Positions 42,202 through 51,706 of a stretch of DNA of 64,000 nucleotides are shown piece after piece. Under the pieces are notes generated by a model that did not search any database, was not told where the DNA came from, and saw nothing but the letters and a program-made list of their open reading frames with translations. A program made the position numbers and the translations under genes. Each line of letters begins with the position of its first letter. Position 1 is the stretch's first letter. This stretch comes from Kocuria sp. cx-455 (GTDB taxonomy: Bacteria; Actinomycetota; Actinomycetes; Actinomycetales; Micrococcaceae), in assembly GCF_014698015.1 (NCBI RefSeq), contig NZ_JACXBS010000001.1:682001-746000 (forward strand). Reading direction: 5' to 3'.

Positions 42202-43329
42202 TCAGGACTTCGAAGTGTGGGTAGCTGCGGCCTTGTTGTCAGTGCCCAGTCGGCCCTCGGCTTCCAACGCGCGTTCAAGGAGGCGGCGAACCCACATCCC
42301 GCCGGCATCAATGTTCAAGTTGTAGAATTCGTAGTTCGGGTTTGCGTCGATAGCTTCCTGCTGCGCCTTCAACATTTCCTCGTCCTCACCGAATACCCCG
42401 TGCACGCCGTTGCGTAATTGGGTAGTGATGAGCTGGCTGTCCAGCCGGTAGTTGCGCATGAAAGCCCAGAAATAGTGGCACGACCGTTCGGTCTCCGGGG
42501 TAATCGTGTTCATGACGTAACCATTGACGCCCCGCGAACGGTCCCCCTCCGGTGCACCTGTGCCAGCCTCAGCGACGCCCACGTCGATGCAGATAGTGGA
42601 GGGGGAGTAGTAATGGATGATCTGCCACCGATCCACCTTGCCTTCGAACTCGGGGAATTTGTCCCTCATGTTCTTCAACCAGAAAGGCGGGGCATCAATA
42701 TTGTGCATCCAGCGCGAAACCGTCACCGAGTCCTCCGAGTGGGTGACCTCGAACTCGGATTCAGACAATTCGTCCTGACCGATCGATGATGAGTGGACGA
42801 ACTCCTCATGTGTGAGATCCATGAGGTTGTCCAGCACCAATTGGTAGTTGCACGAAGCGTGGATCGTTTCTCCGTCGCCGGCCCATTCATTGCTGCCGAG
42901 CTGGTGCATGTCAGGCACTAACGAAGGATCGGCCAAGGTCGGGTCACCAAGCCAAACCCATACGTAGCGATTCTCCTCCACCACAGGAAAAGAGGGAACG
43001 GTGGCGGAGGGGTTGAGGGTTTCTTGTGCGGGCATAGAAGTACATCGACCGGCGGAGTTGTACTGCAGCCCGTGGTACGGGCATTGGATTCCATCTGTGC
43101 CAACTAGCTTGCCCTGTGACAAGGGGGCGAGGCGGTGCCAGCATGCGTCGGCCAAGGCTGCGGCGCGACCGTCCTGGGTGCGGTAAAGAGCAAGGGGGCG
43201 CCCGGCTACGGTCCGCGCCAGGATCCCTTTACTAGTGATTTCATGGTCCCAGCCCGCGACATACCAGGCGTTGAGCGGGTGGTCCAGCAGTTTTGCTGTG
43301 GTGGTCCGGGTGGAAGGTGCAACGGTCAT
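42202..43329 (-). CDS. vanA: vanillate O-demethylase oxygenase subunit (Rieske)
   Basis: A 375-residue Rieske non-haem iron oxygenase. The Rieske cluster ligands are Cys63/His65 (CWHRLAPLS) and Cys83/His86 (CPYHGLQY). The mononuclear iron site is Asp171, His174 and His179 in NLMDLTHEEFVHSSSIG, the VanA pattern. It demethylates vanillate using electrons from VanB. The ATG at 43329 has an AAGGA ribosome site. The promoter region toward vanR contains a 9-bp palindrome, the likely VanR operator. Other aromatic O-demethylations by the same family (dicamba, syringate) are the alternatives. Confidence 0.9.
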   Translation of the reverse strand: MTVAPSTRTTTAKLLDHPLNAWYVAGWDHEITSKGILARTVAGRPLALYRTQDGRAAALADACWHRLAPLSQGKLVGTDGIQCPYHGLQYNSAGRCTSMPAQETLNPSATVPSFPVVEENRYVWVWLGDPTLADPSLVPDMHQLGSNEWAGDGETIHASCNYQLVLDNLMDLTHEEFVHSSSIGQDELSESEFEVTHSEDSVTVSRWMHNIDAPPFWLKNMRDKFPEFEGKVDRWQIIHYYSPSTICIDVGVAEAGTGAPEGDRSRGVNGYVMNTITPETERSCHYFWAFMRNYRLDSQLITTQLRNGVHGVFGEDEEMLKAQQEAIDANPNYEFYNLNIDAGGMWVRRLLERALEAEGRLGTDNKAAATHTSKS

Positions 43330-43366
43330 GGTTAGTCCTTCAGACGATGGTGAGTCCCCGATGAAT

Positions 43367-43394
43367 AACTATGTAACTACCTATATACATAGTT
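43367..43394. promoter_or_regulatory. VanR/PadR-type operator upstream of vanA
   Basis: AACTATGTA, ten bases, TACATAGTT form a perfect 9-bp inverted repeat with the ATGT/ACAT ends typical of PadR-family sites. It is AT-rich in GC-rich surroundings, 38 bases upstream of the vanA start codon, and lies in the gap shared with divergent vanR. A repressor bound here would block the vanABK promoter. Confidence 0.75.
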
Positions 43395-43533
43395 AAAATG
43401 TGAAGTGCAGCACACGCTAGCAGGGGATCGGGAGCTCTACAAGGGCCCTGGTGCCGCCTCGCAGTCCCGGCGGGGTAGCCGCAGGTGGCCCGATATGCTC
43501 GAAGCCTGGGTATCAACGAAATGAGGTAACATC

Positions 43534-44142
43534 TTGACCCTTCGATCCGCGTTGCTGGCACTTTTGTCATCCGGACCCATGACCGGGTATGACGTGGGCA
43601 AGCAATTCAGCACCTCGGTTGGTCATGTGTGGCATGCTCCCGACTCGCAGATCTACCCCGAACTCAGAAAAATGGAAGCGGAGGGGTTGTTGAAGGGGGA
43701 GCAGATTCCGTGGGGCAACCGAGGCGCGACCAAGACTGAGTACACATTGACTCTGGCCGGGGAGGCGGCTCTGCGGGAGTGGCAGGCGCAGCCACTGTCC
43801 TATGTCCGGGATAGAAACCCTGCCCGGCTGAAGGCGGCATATTTTGAATGGGCTCCTCCCGGGGCCGCAGCCATTCAGCTGCGGGCTCATGCCGCCCATT
43901 ATCAGGAGCAGAAGGTCCAGGCGATCCAGATGATCGACGAACTGGAAAGTCGGACGAATTCGACGCTCGCTCGCCGACTAGCTCGTTTTCCCGGGACGGG
44001 CCATGAAAGGATCGTCCGCTTCAAGATCTTCGCCTATCAGGGCACAGTCGCTCATGCAGAGCAGGAGATTGAGTGGGCCGAGCGTGGGTTGCGACTGCTC
44101 GACGAGCTGGGTGATCTCCAACAGCCCGATGACAACCGGTGA
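43534..44142 (+). CDS. vanR: PadR-family regulator, probable VanR
   Basis: A 202-residue PadR-type repressor. The N-terminal winged HTH runs through SSGPMTGYDVGKQF, SQIYPELRKMEAEGLL and the beta wing TKTEYTLTLAGEAAL; the C-terminal half is a helical dimerisation domain (Vir_act_alpha_C-like). In C. glutamicum a PadR-type VanR represses vanABK and is released by vanillate; the divergent arrangement and the palindrome at 43367-43394 match. It begins with an alternative start codon (TTG) at 43534 after GAGGTAAC, and an alternative start could move it a few codons. Confidence 0.87.
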   Translation: MTLRSALLALLSSGPMTGYDVGKQFSTSVGHVWHAPDSQIYPELRKMEAEGLLKGEQIPWGNRGATKTEYTLTLAGEAALREWQAQPLSYVRDRNPARLKAAYFEWAPPGAAAIQLRAHAAHYQEQKVQAIQMIDELESRTNSTLARRLARFPGTGHERIVRFKIFAYQGTVAHAEQEIEWAERGLRLLDELGDLQQPDDNR

Positions 44143-44188
44143 AGCGACCGGGAGCAGTTAACCTCCCGTTTCACCTGGCGTCGTTCTC

Positions 44189-44249
44189 AGCTCACTCTCA
44201 GGTGGTGAGCTAGGCGTGGAAATAACTCGCTGACATGCGTATTTGCATG
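44189..44249 (+). promoter_or_regulatory. inverted repeats upstream of the phosphatase gene
   Basis: Two dyads lie in the 127-base gap before phoX: AGCTCAC-N9-GTGAGCT (44189-44211) and CATGC-N6-GCATG (44234-44249). Phosphate-regulated actinobacterial genes carry PhoP sites built from direct repeats, which these do not clearly show, so the link to phosphate control is only a possibility. Confidence 0.35.
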
Positions 44250-44269
44250 TTCTCACCCAGGGAGATCCC

Positions 44270-46495
44270 ATGACGCAGACACCCGAACGCCGCAAACTCC
44301 TGCCCATGCTGGGCCATGTCAAGGGCAAGCGCAGCCCGCTGACCTGTGAGCTCAAGTGCGGCAGTCAGTGCACGAACCCGGACTGCAACCAGTCCGGAAA
44401 CGAGTACGCGCACGACATCATTTCCGCGGCCGTGAGCCGCCGTTCCGCCCTGGGCCTGGGGTTGGCAGGTGCCGTCACGGTGGGGGTCGTGGCCGGAACC
44501 GCTGACCCGGCCAACGCAACCTACGCGTACTGGGGCAAGGGCCGCGGTCGCTTGGACTTCACCCCGATCAAACCCGTGGGCATGACCGTGGACGACTTCA
44601 ATGTCCCAGAGGGCTATGACTGGTCCCCGATCATCCGCTGGGGCGACCCGCTGTTCTACGACGCCCCGGAGTTCGATCCCAAGAACCAGACCCCGGAGGC
44701 CCAGGCCAAGCAGTTCGGTTTCAACGCCGACTATCTGGACATCATTCCGGACCCCAACGGGCTGACCGGTGTGCTGGTCAACAACCACGAGTACACCAAT
44801 GAGAACACCATGTTCCCCACGGGGGAGCAGGAGAAGAACCTGGCCAACGTGGTGCGCACCGCCATGGCCGCACACGGTATGTCGGTCGTGGAGATCACCC
44901 GCACCAAGGTGGGCGAACCGTGGTCCTACGTGCGCGGCGGTGCCCGTAACCGTCGCATCACCCTGAGCACCCCGTTCGTGGTGGACGGCCCCGCCGCCGG
45001 CTCGGACCTGCTCAAGACGCAGGACGATCCCACGGGCAAGCGCGTTGCGGGCACCCAGAACAACTGCTCCGGCGGTGTGACCCCGTGGGGCACCATCCTC
45101 TCCGGCGAGGAGAACGTGCACCAGTACTTCATCACCTTCGGCACCCTGGAGGAGAAGCGCTACGGATTCCCCACCACCATGCCATCGCGCCGCTGGCCCG
45201 AGGTCGAGAAGCGTTTCGACGCCCGCGTCGAGGGCTACAAGAACGAGCCCAACCGCTTCGGCTGGATCGTGGAGATCGACCCGCAGAACCCGAACTCCGC
45301 ACCGGTCAAGCACACCTCGCTGGGCCGCTTCAAGCACGAGGGCGCCAACGTCCACGTGGGTGATGACGGCACGGTGGTCGCCTACTCCGGTGACGACGAG
45401 AAGTTCGAGTACATCTACAAGTTCGTCTCCTCCCGCAAGTACAAGGAGGCGGACAAGCGCCACAACATGACGCTGCTCTCCGAGGGCGACCTGTACGTGG
45501 CCAAGCTCACGGGTAACTCCTCCCCGGCCCAGATCACCGGTGACGGCACCCTGCCCGCGGACGGTGAGTTCGACGGCTCCGGCCAATGGCTGCCCCTGAT
45601 CAAGGGCGGCAAGTCCATGATCGAGGGGATGGCCGTGGACGAGGTTCTCGTGTACACCCGCCTGGCTGCGGACAAGGCCGGCGCCACCAAGATGGACCGC
45701 CCCGAGGACGTGGAACCCAACCCGCACACCGGCAAGGTGTACGCCGCGCTGACCAACAACTCCGACCGCGGCAAGCCCGGCTTCGCTCCGGTGGACGAAG
45801 CCAACCCGCGCACCGGCAACCGCGACGGCTACGTCCTGGAACTCACCGAACGCCATGGTCGCGTGAACGCCACGCGTTTCGACTGGAACCTGCTGCTGGT
45901 CTGCGGTGATCCCACCAAGGACTCCGGCACGTACTTCGGTGGTTACCCCAAGGAGCAGTTATCACCCATCTCTTGCCCGGACAACGTGGCCTTCGACCGC
46001 GCGGGTAACCTGTGGATCTCCACGGACGGCGCGCCGTCCAAGATCGGCTACAACGACGGTCTGTTCAAGGTGGGCCTGACCGGTTCCGAGCGCGGCCGTG
46101 TGCAGCAGTTCTTGTCGGTCCCGCAGGATGCCGAGACCTGCGGCCCGGTCATCCATGACACCGAGGACATGGCCTACGTGGCGGTGCAGCACCCGGGTGA
46201 GGACGGCTCGTTCGAGGAGCCCCGGTCTTACTTCCCGGACTACGCGCTGCCCACCCGCCTCGAGGAGGGTGAGTTCTCCATGCCTCGCCCCGCGGTGGTG
46301 CAGGTCTTCAAGCTCGAGCGTGGCAAGGATCCGGAGTTCCCGGGCGGTGTCAGCGACAAGCCGGGCCACGGACACGGCCGCGGCAAGCGCCGCAAGAACG
46401 GGCCCAAGGGTCCCAAGTACCGCGGCTACCGGGGCAAGTCGAATCCGGAGACCCGCGACCGCGCTCGCCGGGCCCGCCGCTCCTACGACGGCTGA
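44270..46495 (+). CDS. phoX: PhoX-family (DUF839) phosphatase, Tat-exported
   Basis: A 741-residue secreted phosphatase. The long N-terminal region contains the twin-arginine motif SRRSALGL at 56-63 followed by a hydrophobic stretch and a probable cleavage after PANA near 83. The mature DUF839 domain has LVNNHEYTNENTMFP, NCSGGVTPWGTILSGEE, NVHVGDDGTVVAYSGDDE and PDNVAFDRAGNLWISTDG, all typical of PhoX. PhoX enzymes bind Fe and Ca and release phosphate from organic esters outside the cell. GGGAG sets the start at 44270. The last 40 residues are a Lys/Arg/Gly-rich tail that may hold the enzyme on the anionic cell wall. Confidence 0.88.
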   Translation: MTQTPERRKLLPMLGHVKGKRSPLTCELKCGSQCTNPDCNQSGNEYAHDIISAAVSRRSALGLGLAGAVTVGVVAGTADPANATYAYWGKGRGRLDFTPIKPVGMTVDDFNVPEGYDWSPIIRWGDPLFYDAPEFDPKNQTPEAQAKQFGFNADYLDIIPDPNGLTGVLVNNHEYTNENTMFPTGEQEKNLANVVRTAMAAHGMSVVEITRTKVGEPWSYVRGGARNRRITLSTPFVVDGPAAGSDLLKTQDDPTGKRVAGTQNNCSGGVTPWGTILSGEENVHQYFITFGTLEEKRYGFPTTMPSRRWPEVEKRFDARVEGYKNEPNRFGWIVEIDPQNPNSAPVKHTSLGRFKHEGANVHVGDDGTVVAYSGDDEKFEYIYKFVSSRKYKEADKRHNMTLLSEGDLYVAKLTGNSSPAQITGDGTLPADGEFDGSGQWLPLIKGGKSMIEGMAVDEVLVYTRLAADKAGATKMDRPEDVEPNPHTGKVYAALTNNSDRGKPGFAPVDEANPRTGNRDGYVLELTERHGRVNATRFDWNLLLVCGDPTKDSGTYFGGYPKEQLSPISCPDNVAFDRAGNLWISTDGAPSKIGYNDGLFKVGLTGSERGRVQQFLSVPQDAETCGPVIHDTEDMAYVAVQHPGEDGSFEEPRSYFPDYALPTRLEEGEFSMPRPAVVQVFKLERGKDPEFPGGVSDKPGHGHGRGKRRKNGPKGPKYRGYRGKSNPETRDRARRARRSYDG

Positions 46496-46504
46496 TTCGG
46501 GCAG

Positions 46505-46537
46505 GGGCGCGAGCGGCCACACCGGCCGCTCGCGCCC
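46505..46537 (+). terminator. hairpin terminator after phoX
   Basis: A perfect 14-bp GC-only-type stem (46505-46518 with 46524-46537) with a 5-base loop, ten bases past the stop codon. There is no T run. Confidence 0.7.
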
Positions 46538-46780
46538 GCGGGTGCCGACCCGCACCCTTGGGGGTGCGCCGCGCCCGACATGCCACAGGGCCGAGCGGCG
46601 GCGTCGTGGCGTCCGCCGACCTATGTGACGCCCTGTGACACCTGGCTACCGGGGATGGCCGGGCATCGGTAGTTTTTACGCAACGGGTCACGCAGAACTG
46701 TGCCGCTCGGGGACCTCACCCGTACCCCCGAAGTCTCGTGGCGCACCTGACGATCACTAGTTTGCGTTCAAGGAGCTGCC

Positions 46781-48493
46781 ATGGCCGCGCACACGACCTC
46801 AACCGAGAGCCCTGCCACGTCGGCCGCCCCGCGCGTGCGCGGACCGCGCCCCGGCACCAACCTGGGGCAATGGAAGATCAGCGGTAAGGACCCCCTCAAC
46901 CACAACGAGGAGTTCAAGGCCGAGGGCAATCCGCTCGCCGTCCGTGAGCGCATCATCGACACCTACTCCAAGCAGGGTTTCGATTCGATCCCCACGGATG
47001 ACGTGCACGGGCGGTTCCGCTGGATGGGGCTCTACACCCAGCGCAAGCAGGGCGTGGACGGCGCCTCGACCTCCAAGCTGGACGCGGAGTCCCTGTCCGA
47101 CAAGTACTTCATGATGCGCATCCGCACGGACGGCGGCCGGCTGAGCGTGGCGCAGGCCCGCGTGATCGGTGAAATATCCCGTGACTTCGCCCGGGACACC
47201 GCCGATGTCAGCGACCGTCAGAACATCCAGTTGCACTGGATCCGCATCGAGGACGTCCCCGAGATCTGGGAGCGCCTGGATTCCGTGGGTCTGTTGAGCG
47301 TCGAGGCGTGCGGCGACACCCCGCGCGTGTTCCTGGGCAGCCCGGTGGCCGGTGTGGATGCCCACGAGATCATCGACTGCACACCGCAGCTTGACGCCCT
47401 GGGCGAGGCGTTCGTGGGCAATCCGGACTTCGTGAACCTGCCCCGCAAGTTCAAGACCGCGATCACCGGCAGCAAGAGCCTGGACGTGGTGCACGAGATC
47501 AACGACGTCAGCTTCGTGGGCGTCGAACACCCCGAACTCGGGGTCGGATACGACCTGTGGGTGGGCGGCGCGCTGTCCATCACCCCGCGCCTGGCCGAGC
47601 GGCTCGGCGTGTTCGTGGCACCGGAAGACGTGGTGCCCGTGTGGGCCGCCGTGGCCGGCATCTTCCGTGACTACGGGTACCGCAAGCAGCGCACCAAGGC
47701 CCGCCTCAAGTTCCTGCTGGCCGAATGGGGCACCGAGAAGTTCCGCCAGGTCCTCCAGGACGAGTACCTGGGCCGCGAGCTCCCGGACGGCCCCGCGCCC
47801 GCGCGCGCCGTGGGCCGCCCCGATCACGTGGGTGTCCACGAGCAGCACGACGGCAAGAAATACGTGGGCTTCGCCCTCACCGTGGGTCGTCTCAACTCCG
47901 CCGCGCTGTTGGCGCTCGCCCAGGCAGCCGAGGCCGTGGGCTCCGACCGCATCCGGCTGACGCCCTACCAGAAGATCTTGGTTCTGGACGTCCCCGAGGA
48001 ACGTGTGGCGGAGCTGACCACCGCGCTCGAACCCCACGGCTTGGACGCGCACCCCAGCCCGTTCCGCCGCGCGACCATTGCGTGCACGGGCATTGAATTC
48101 TGCAAGCTCGCGTTCGTGGAGACCAAGGGCCTGGCGGCCCAGGTGATCGATCAGCTCGAAGAGCGGCTCACGGACCTCGAGATCACGAACCCCATTTCCC
48201 TGCACATCAACGGCTGCCCCAACTCGTGCGCGCGCATCCAGACCGCGGACATCGGGCTCAAGGGCCAGTTCATCGGCGAGGAGTTCGTGTTCCAGGTGCA
48301 CCTGGGCGGCGGGCTCGCCTCCGTTGACCGCGAGGAGGGCGGGCTGGGTCGCACTGTGCGGGGCCTGAAGGTCACGTCCGACGGCCTGGCCGATTACGTG
48401 GAGCGCGTGACCCGCCGCTACATGGCAGAGACCAACGGCGAACTCACCTTCGCCGAGTGGGCACAGAACGCCGAGGAGGATTACCTGCGATGA
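46781..48493 (+). CDS. nirA: assimilatory sulfite reductase, ferredoxin type
   Basis: A 570-residue sirohaem/[4Fe-4S] reductase of the ferredoxin-dependent type. The cluster ligands are CTGIEFC and GCPNSC; other conserved parts are RFRWMGLYTQRKQG and SDRQNIQLHWI. The Tyr in MGLYTQR and the Cys in VEACGDTPR correspond to the Tyr-Cys pair described in mycobacterial NirA. It reduces sulfite to sulfide; nitrite is the alternative, but the downstream cysH-cysD-cysN genes point to sulfite. GGAGC precedes the ATG closely. It is the first gene of the sulfate operon, and its stop overlaps the cysH start. Confidence 0.93.
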   Translation: MAAHTTSTESPATSAAPRVRGPRPGTNLGQWKISGKDPLNHNEEFKAEGNPLAVRERIIDTYSKQGFDSIPTDDVHGRFRWMGLYTQRKQGVDGASTSKLDAESLSDKYFMMRIRTDGGRLSVAQARVIGEISRDFARDTADVSDRQNIQLHWIRIEDVPEIWERLDSVGLLSVEACGDTPRVFLGSPVAGVDAHEIIDCTPQLDALGEAFVGNPDFVNLPRKFKTAITGSKSLDVVHEINDVSFVGVEHPELGVGYDLWVGGALSITPRLAERLGVFVAPEDVVPVWAAVAGIFRDYGYRKQRTKARLKFLLAEWGTEKFRQVLQDEYLGRELPDGPAPARAVGRPDHVGVHEQHDGKKYVGFALTVGRLNSAALLALAQAAEAVGSDRIRLTPYQKILVLDVPEERVAELTTALEPHGLDAHPSPFRRATIACTGIEFCKLAFVETKGLAAQVIDQLEERLTDLEITNPISLHINGCPNSCARIQTADIGLKGQFIGEEFVFQVHLGGGLASVDREEGGLGRTVRGLKVTSDGLADYVERVTRRYMAETNGELTFAEWAQNAEEDYLR

Positions 48494-49308
48494 CCACCCC
48501 CACTACTTCATCCCCGACGACGCCGCCGGCGGCACCTGCCCCGGGTACGGCACCGGCCGCACCAGGCCGCGCCGAGGCGCCCGACGCGGCGTCGGCGCCC
48601 CAGCGAACTCGCTCCGAGGCCGAGCTGAAGGCCCTGGTCGAGGAGGCCAACGAGCTGTTCGGTCAGCGCAACGCGGACACCCAGGAACTGCTGGCCTGGG
48701 CCGGCAGGACGTTCGGGAAGTCGCTTGCGGTGGCGTGCTCCATGGCCTCGGACACCGTGGTGCCCGCCCTGGTCAGCCAGCACATCAAGAACGTGGACGT
48801 GCTGTTCCTGGACACCGGCTACCACTTCCAGGAAACCATCGACACCCGGGACTCGTTCGCTTCGGACTGGCCCGTGAATGTGCGCACCCTGCTGCCGCGG
48901 CTGACCGTACCCGAGCAGGACGCCGAGTTCGGTGCGAAACTCCACGACCGCGAGCCCGCCATGTGCTGCGGGATGCGCAAGGTCGAGCCGTTGGACAACG
49001 CCCTTGCGGGCTACGAGGCCTGGGTGACCGGGCTGCGCCGCGAGGAGACTCCCCATCGCGCCAACGCTGCGCCGGTGGAATGGGACGAACGCCATCACAT
49101 GGTCAAGATCAACGCAATCGTGGACTGGACCTTCGACGACGTCGTGAGCTGGGCCGAGACCAACCTGGTGGTGGTCAACCCGCTGCTGACGCAGGGTTAC
49201 CCGTCCATTGGTTGCGCTCCGTGCACACGAAAGGTTGCCCCCGGTGAGGACCCGCGCGCTGGTCGCTGGTCCGGGCTGGGCAAGACAGAATGCGGGATTC
49301 ACGTATGA
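48490..49308 (+). CDS. cysH: adenylyl-sulfate (APS) reductase
   Basis: A 272-residue thioredoxin-dependent reductase. After an Ala/Pro/Thr-rich N-terminal tail of about 40 residues, the PP-loop domain has AVACSMASDTVV, VLFLDTGYHFQET and VTGLRREE. The cysteine pairs in AMCCGMRK and IGCAPCTRK mark the [4Fe-4S] APS reductase type rather than a PAPS reductase, and the ending GKTECGIH carries the catalytic Cys. It reduces APS to sulfite. The ATG at 48490 overlaps the nirA stop as ATGA. There is no cysC in the operon, consistent with direct APS reduction. Confidence 0.93.
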   Translation: MTTPTTSSPTTPPAAPAPGTAPAAPGRAEAPDAASAPQRTRSEAELKALVEEANELFGQRNADTQELLAWAGRTFGKSLAVACSMASDTVVPALVSQHIKNVDVLFLDTGYHFQETIDTRDSFASDWPVNVRTLLPRLTVPEQDAEFGAKLHDREPAMCCGMRKVEPLDNALAGYEAWVTGLRREETPHRANAAPVEWDERHHMVKINAIVDWTFDDVVSWAETNLVVVNPLLTQGYPSIGCAPCTRKVAPGEDPRAGRWSGLGKTECGIHV

Positions 49309-50237
49309 CCACCACAGTGACCTCCACCTCGGCACCGCACGCGGCCGCGCTCTCCCAGTTGCAGCGGCTCGAAGCCGAGTCCATGCACATTTTCCGCGAG
49401 ACCGCCTCGGAGGGTGAACGTCCCGTGCTGCTGTTCAGCGGCGGCAAGGACTCCGTGGTGATGTTGCATTTGGCCGCCAAGGCCTTCTGGCCCTGCCCCA
49501 TCCCGTTCCCCGTGCTGCACGTGGACACCGGGCACAACTTCCCGGAAGTTCTCGAGTTCCGCGACCGAACCGCCGAGCGGCTCAAGGTGCGCCTGGAAGT
49601 GGCCAGCGTGCAGGACTACATCGACGACGGGCGGTTGAGCGAGCGCTCGGACGGCACCCGCAACCCGTTGCAGACCGTGCCGTTGTTGGACGCGATCACG
49701 GACGGTCGTCACGACGTGGTCTACGGTGGTGCCCGCCGTGACGAGGAGAAGGCCCGGGCCAAGGAACGCATCATCAGCCTGCGCGACGAGTTCGGCCAGT
49801 GGAACCCGCGCGACCAGCGCCCCGAGTTGTGGAGCCTGTACAACACGCGCCACCGCCCGGGTGAGCACGTGCGGGTGTTCCCGCTGTCCAACTGGACCGA
49901 GCTGGACATTTGGCGCTACATCGCCGCGGAGAACATCGAGCTGCCGCCGCTGTATTACGCACACGAACGGGACGTGATCCTGCGCGACGGCATGCTGCTG
50001 GCCGTGGGGGAGTACGTGAGCGCGCGCGAGGGCGAGAACATCGAACGCCGCACCGTCCGCTACCGCACCGTGGGTGACATGAGCTGCACCGGAGCCGTGG
50101 AATCACCGGCCGCGAATGCCCAGGATGTGCTGGCGGAGGTCGCGACCAGCACACTCACCGAACGCGGTGCCACGCGAGCGGATGACCGCATGTCCGAGGC
50201 CGCCATGGAAGACCGCAAGCGAGAGGGCTATTTCTAA
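49305..50237 (+). CDS. cysD: sulfate adenylyltransferase subunit 2
   Basis: A 310-residue PP-loop ATP pyrophosphatase. The motif LLFSGGKDSVVMLHLA is the PP-loop, followed by PVLHVDTGHNFPEVLEFRD, GGARRDEEKARAKER and FPLSNWTELDIWRYI, all standard for CysD. With the CysN GTPase it makes APS from sulfate and ATP. Its ATG at 49305 overlaps the cysH stop as ATGA, and its TAA is followed by one base and the cysN start. Length and motifs are intact. Confidence 0.95.
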   Translation: MTTTVTSTSAPHAAALSQLQRLEAESMHIFRETASEGERPVLLFSGGKDSVVMLHLAAKAFWPCPIPFPVLHVDTGHNFPEVLEFRDRTAERLKVRLEVASVQDYIDDGRLSERSDGTRNPLQTVPLLDAITDGRHDVVYGGARRDEEKARAKERIISLRDEFGQWNPRDQRPELWSLYNTRHRPGEHVRVFPLSNWTELDIWRYIAAENIELPPLYYAHERDVILRDGMLLAVGEYVSAREGENIERRTVRYRTVGDMSCTGAVESPAANAQDVLAEVATSTLTERGATRADDRMSEAAMEDRKREGYF

Positions 50238-50238
50238 A

Positions 50239-51576
50239 ATGAGCGTCGACACCCGAGGAAGCCTGCTGCGCATTGCCACGGCGGGCAGCGTGGACGATGG
50301 CAAGTCCACCCTGGTGGGGCGCTTGCTCCACGACACCAAGAACATCCTGGTCGACCAGCTCGAGGCCATCGAGCGGGTGAGCCAGGCGCGCGGTCTCGAC
50401 TCGGCGGACCTGGCGCTGCTGACCGACGGTCTGCGGGCCGAACGCGAGCAGGGAATCACGATCGACGTGGCCTACCGGTACTTCGCCACGCCCGCCCGCA
50501 ACTTCATCCTGGCCGACTGCCCGGGACACGTGCAGTACACCCGCAACACCGTGACGGGCGCCTCCACCGCGGATGCGCTCATCATCCTGGTGGACGTGGA
50601 ACACGGGATCGTGGAGCAGACCCGACGCCACCTGGCTGTGGCCGCGCTGCTGGGTGTGCCGCACTTGATCGTGGCGCTCAACAAGATCGACCTGGTCCCG
50701 GACGCCGAGCAACGGTTCGCGCGGTTGAACACGGACCTGCACGAGCTGGCCGACCAATTCGGTGTGTTGGCGTTGCAGACCATCCCCATTTCCGCGCTGC
50801 GCGGTGACAACGTGGCGGAGAAATCGCCAAACACCCCGTGGTACGAGGGCCCCAGCCTGCTGGAATGGCTCGAGACGCTGCCGGATTCGGCCGAGCTCAC
50901 CCGGTCCGAGGATTTCGCGTTCCCGGTGCAGACGGTGCTGCGCCCGCAGTCCGCCGCGGTGGATCCCGCGTTGGTGGACTACCGCGGTTACGCGGGACAG
51001 ATCGCCTCCGGAACCGTGGGTGTGGGAGATACCGTGGCGGTGCAGCCGGCTGGCCGTCGGACCACGGTCGAGGCCATCGACCTGGCCGGTCAGCCCCTGG
51101 AGGTGGCCGTGGCCGGGCAGTCCGTGACCCTGCGGTTGAGTGACCAGATCGACATCACCCGCGGCGATCTCATCTCCGGTGTGGAGGCGGGCGCCGAACC
51201 CAGCCAGTCCGTGGAAGCCGTGGTCTGCTGGCTGGACGAGAAGCCGTTGCACGAGGGCCAGCGTGTGCTGCTTAAGCACACCACGCGGGTGGTCCGTGGG
51301 ATCGTCGGGTCGATCGACGGTCGCCTGAACCTGGACAGCCTCAGCGCGGAATCCGTGGACTCGTTCGGGCTCAATGACATCGGCCGGATCACGGTACGGG
51401 TGGCCGAGCCGATCTTCGCCACCGGCTACACCCGGTCGCATGCGCTGGGATCGTTCCTGTTGATCGACCCGCAGACCGGCCGCACGCAGGCCGCGGGCAT
51501 GATCCAGGACGACAGCGTTGAGACTCCCGGAGTGCTGGGAAGCCTCAAGGCAGAAAACGGCGACTGGCGGATCTGA
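50239..51576 (+). CDS. cysN: sulfate adenylyltransferase subunit 1 (GTPase)
   Basis: A 445-residue EF-Tu-like GTPase. G1 is AGSVDDGKSTLVGRLL, G2 lies in EQGITIDVAYRYF, G3 is DCPGHVQYTRN and G4 is ALNKIDLV. The usual two beta-barrel domains follow, ending at GSLKAENGDWRI. GTP hydrolysis drives sulfate activation by CysD. It is not fused to an APS kinase, matching the APS-reductase route. The ATG at 50239 comes one base after the cysD stop; a longer frame to 50116 lies inside cysD and is unsupported. Confidence 0.95.
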   Translation: MSVDTRGSLLRIATAGSVDDGKSTLVGRLLHDTKNILVDQLEAIERVSQARGLDSADLALLTDGLRAEREQGITIDVAYRYFATPARNFILADCPGHVQYTRNTVTGASTADALIILVDVEHGIVEQTRRHLAVAALLGVPHLIVALNKIDLVPDAEQRFARLNTDLHELADQFGVLALQTIPISALRGDNVAEKSPNTPWYEGPSLLEWLETLPDSAELTRSEDFAFPVQTVLRPQSAAVDPALVDYRGYAGQIASGTVGVGDTVAVQPAGRRTTVEAIDLAGQPLEVAVAGQSVTLRLSDQIDITRGDLISGVEAGAEPSQSVEAVVCWLDEKPLHEGQRVLLKHTTRVVRGIVGSIDGRLNLDSLSAESVDSFGLNDIGRITVRVAEPIFATGYTRSHALGSFLLIDPQTGRTQAAGMIQDDSVETPGVLGSLKAENGDWRI

Positions 51577-51706
51577 GGTTCGCGCGGCGGCGTCGTCCTT
51601 GCCCGGGCGACTCCGCCCCACGTCATGCGCGCGCGTGACCTCGTGATGGATCCTCGCATGATGCGGGTGACCGTGGGTGTCCGAGGGGCTCACTAGAGTG
51701 GGCTCC

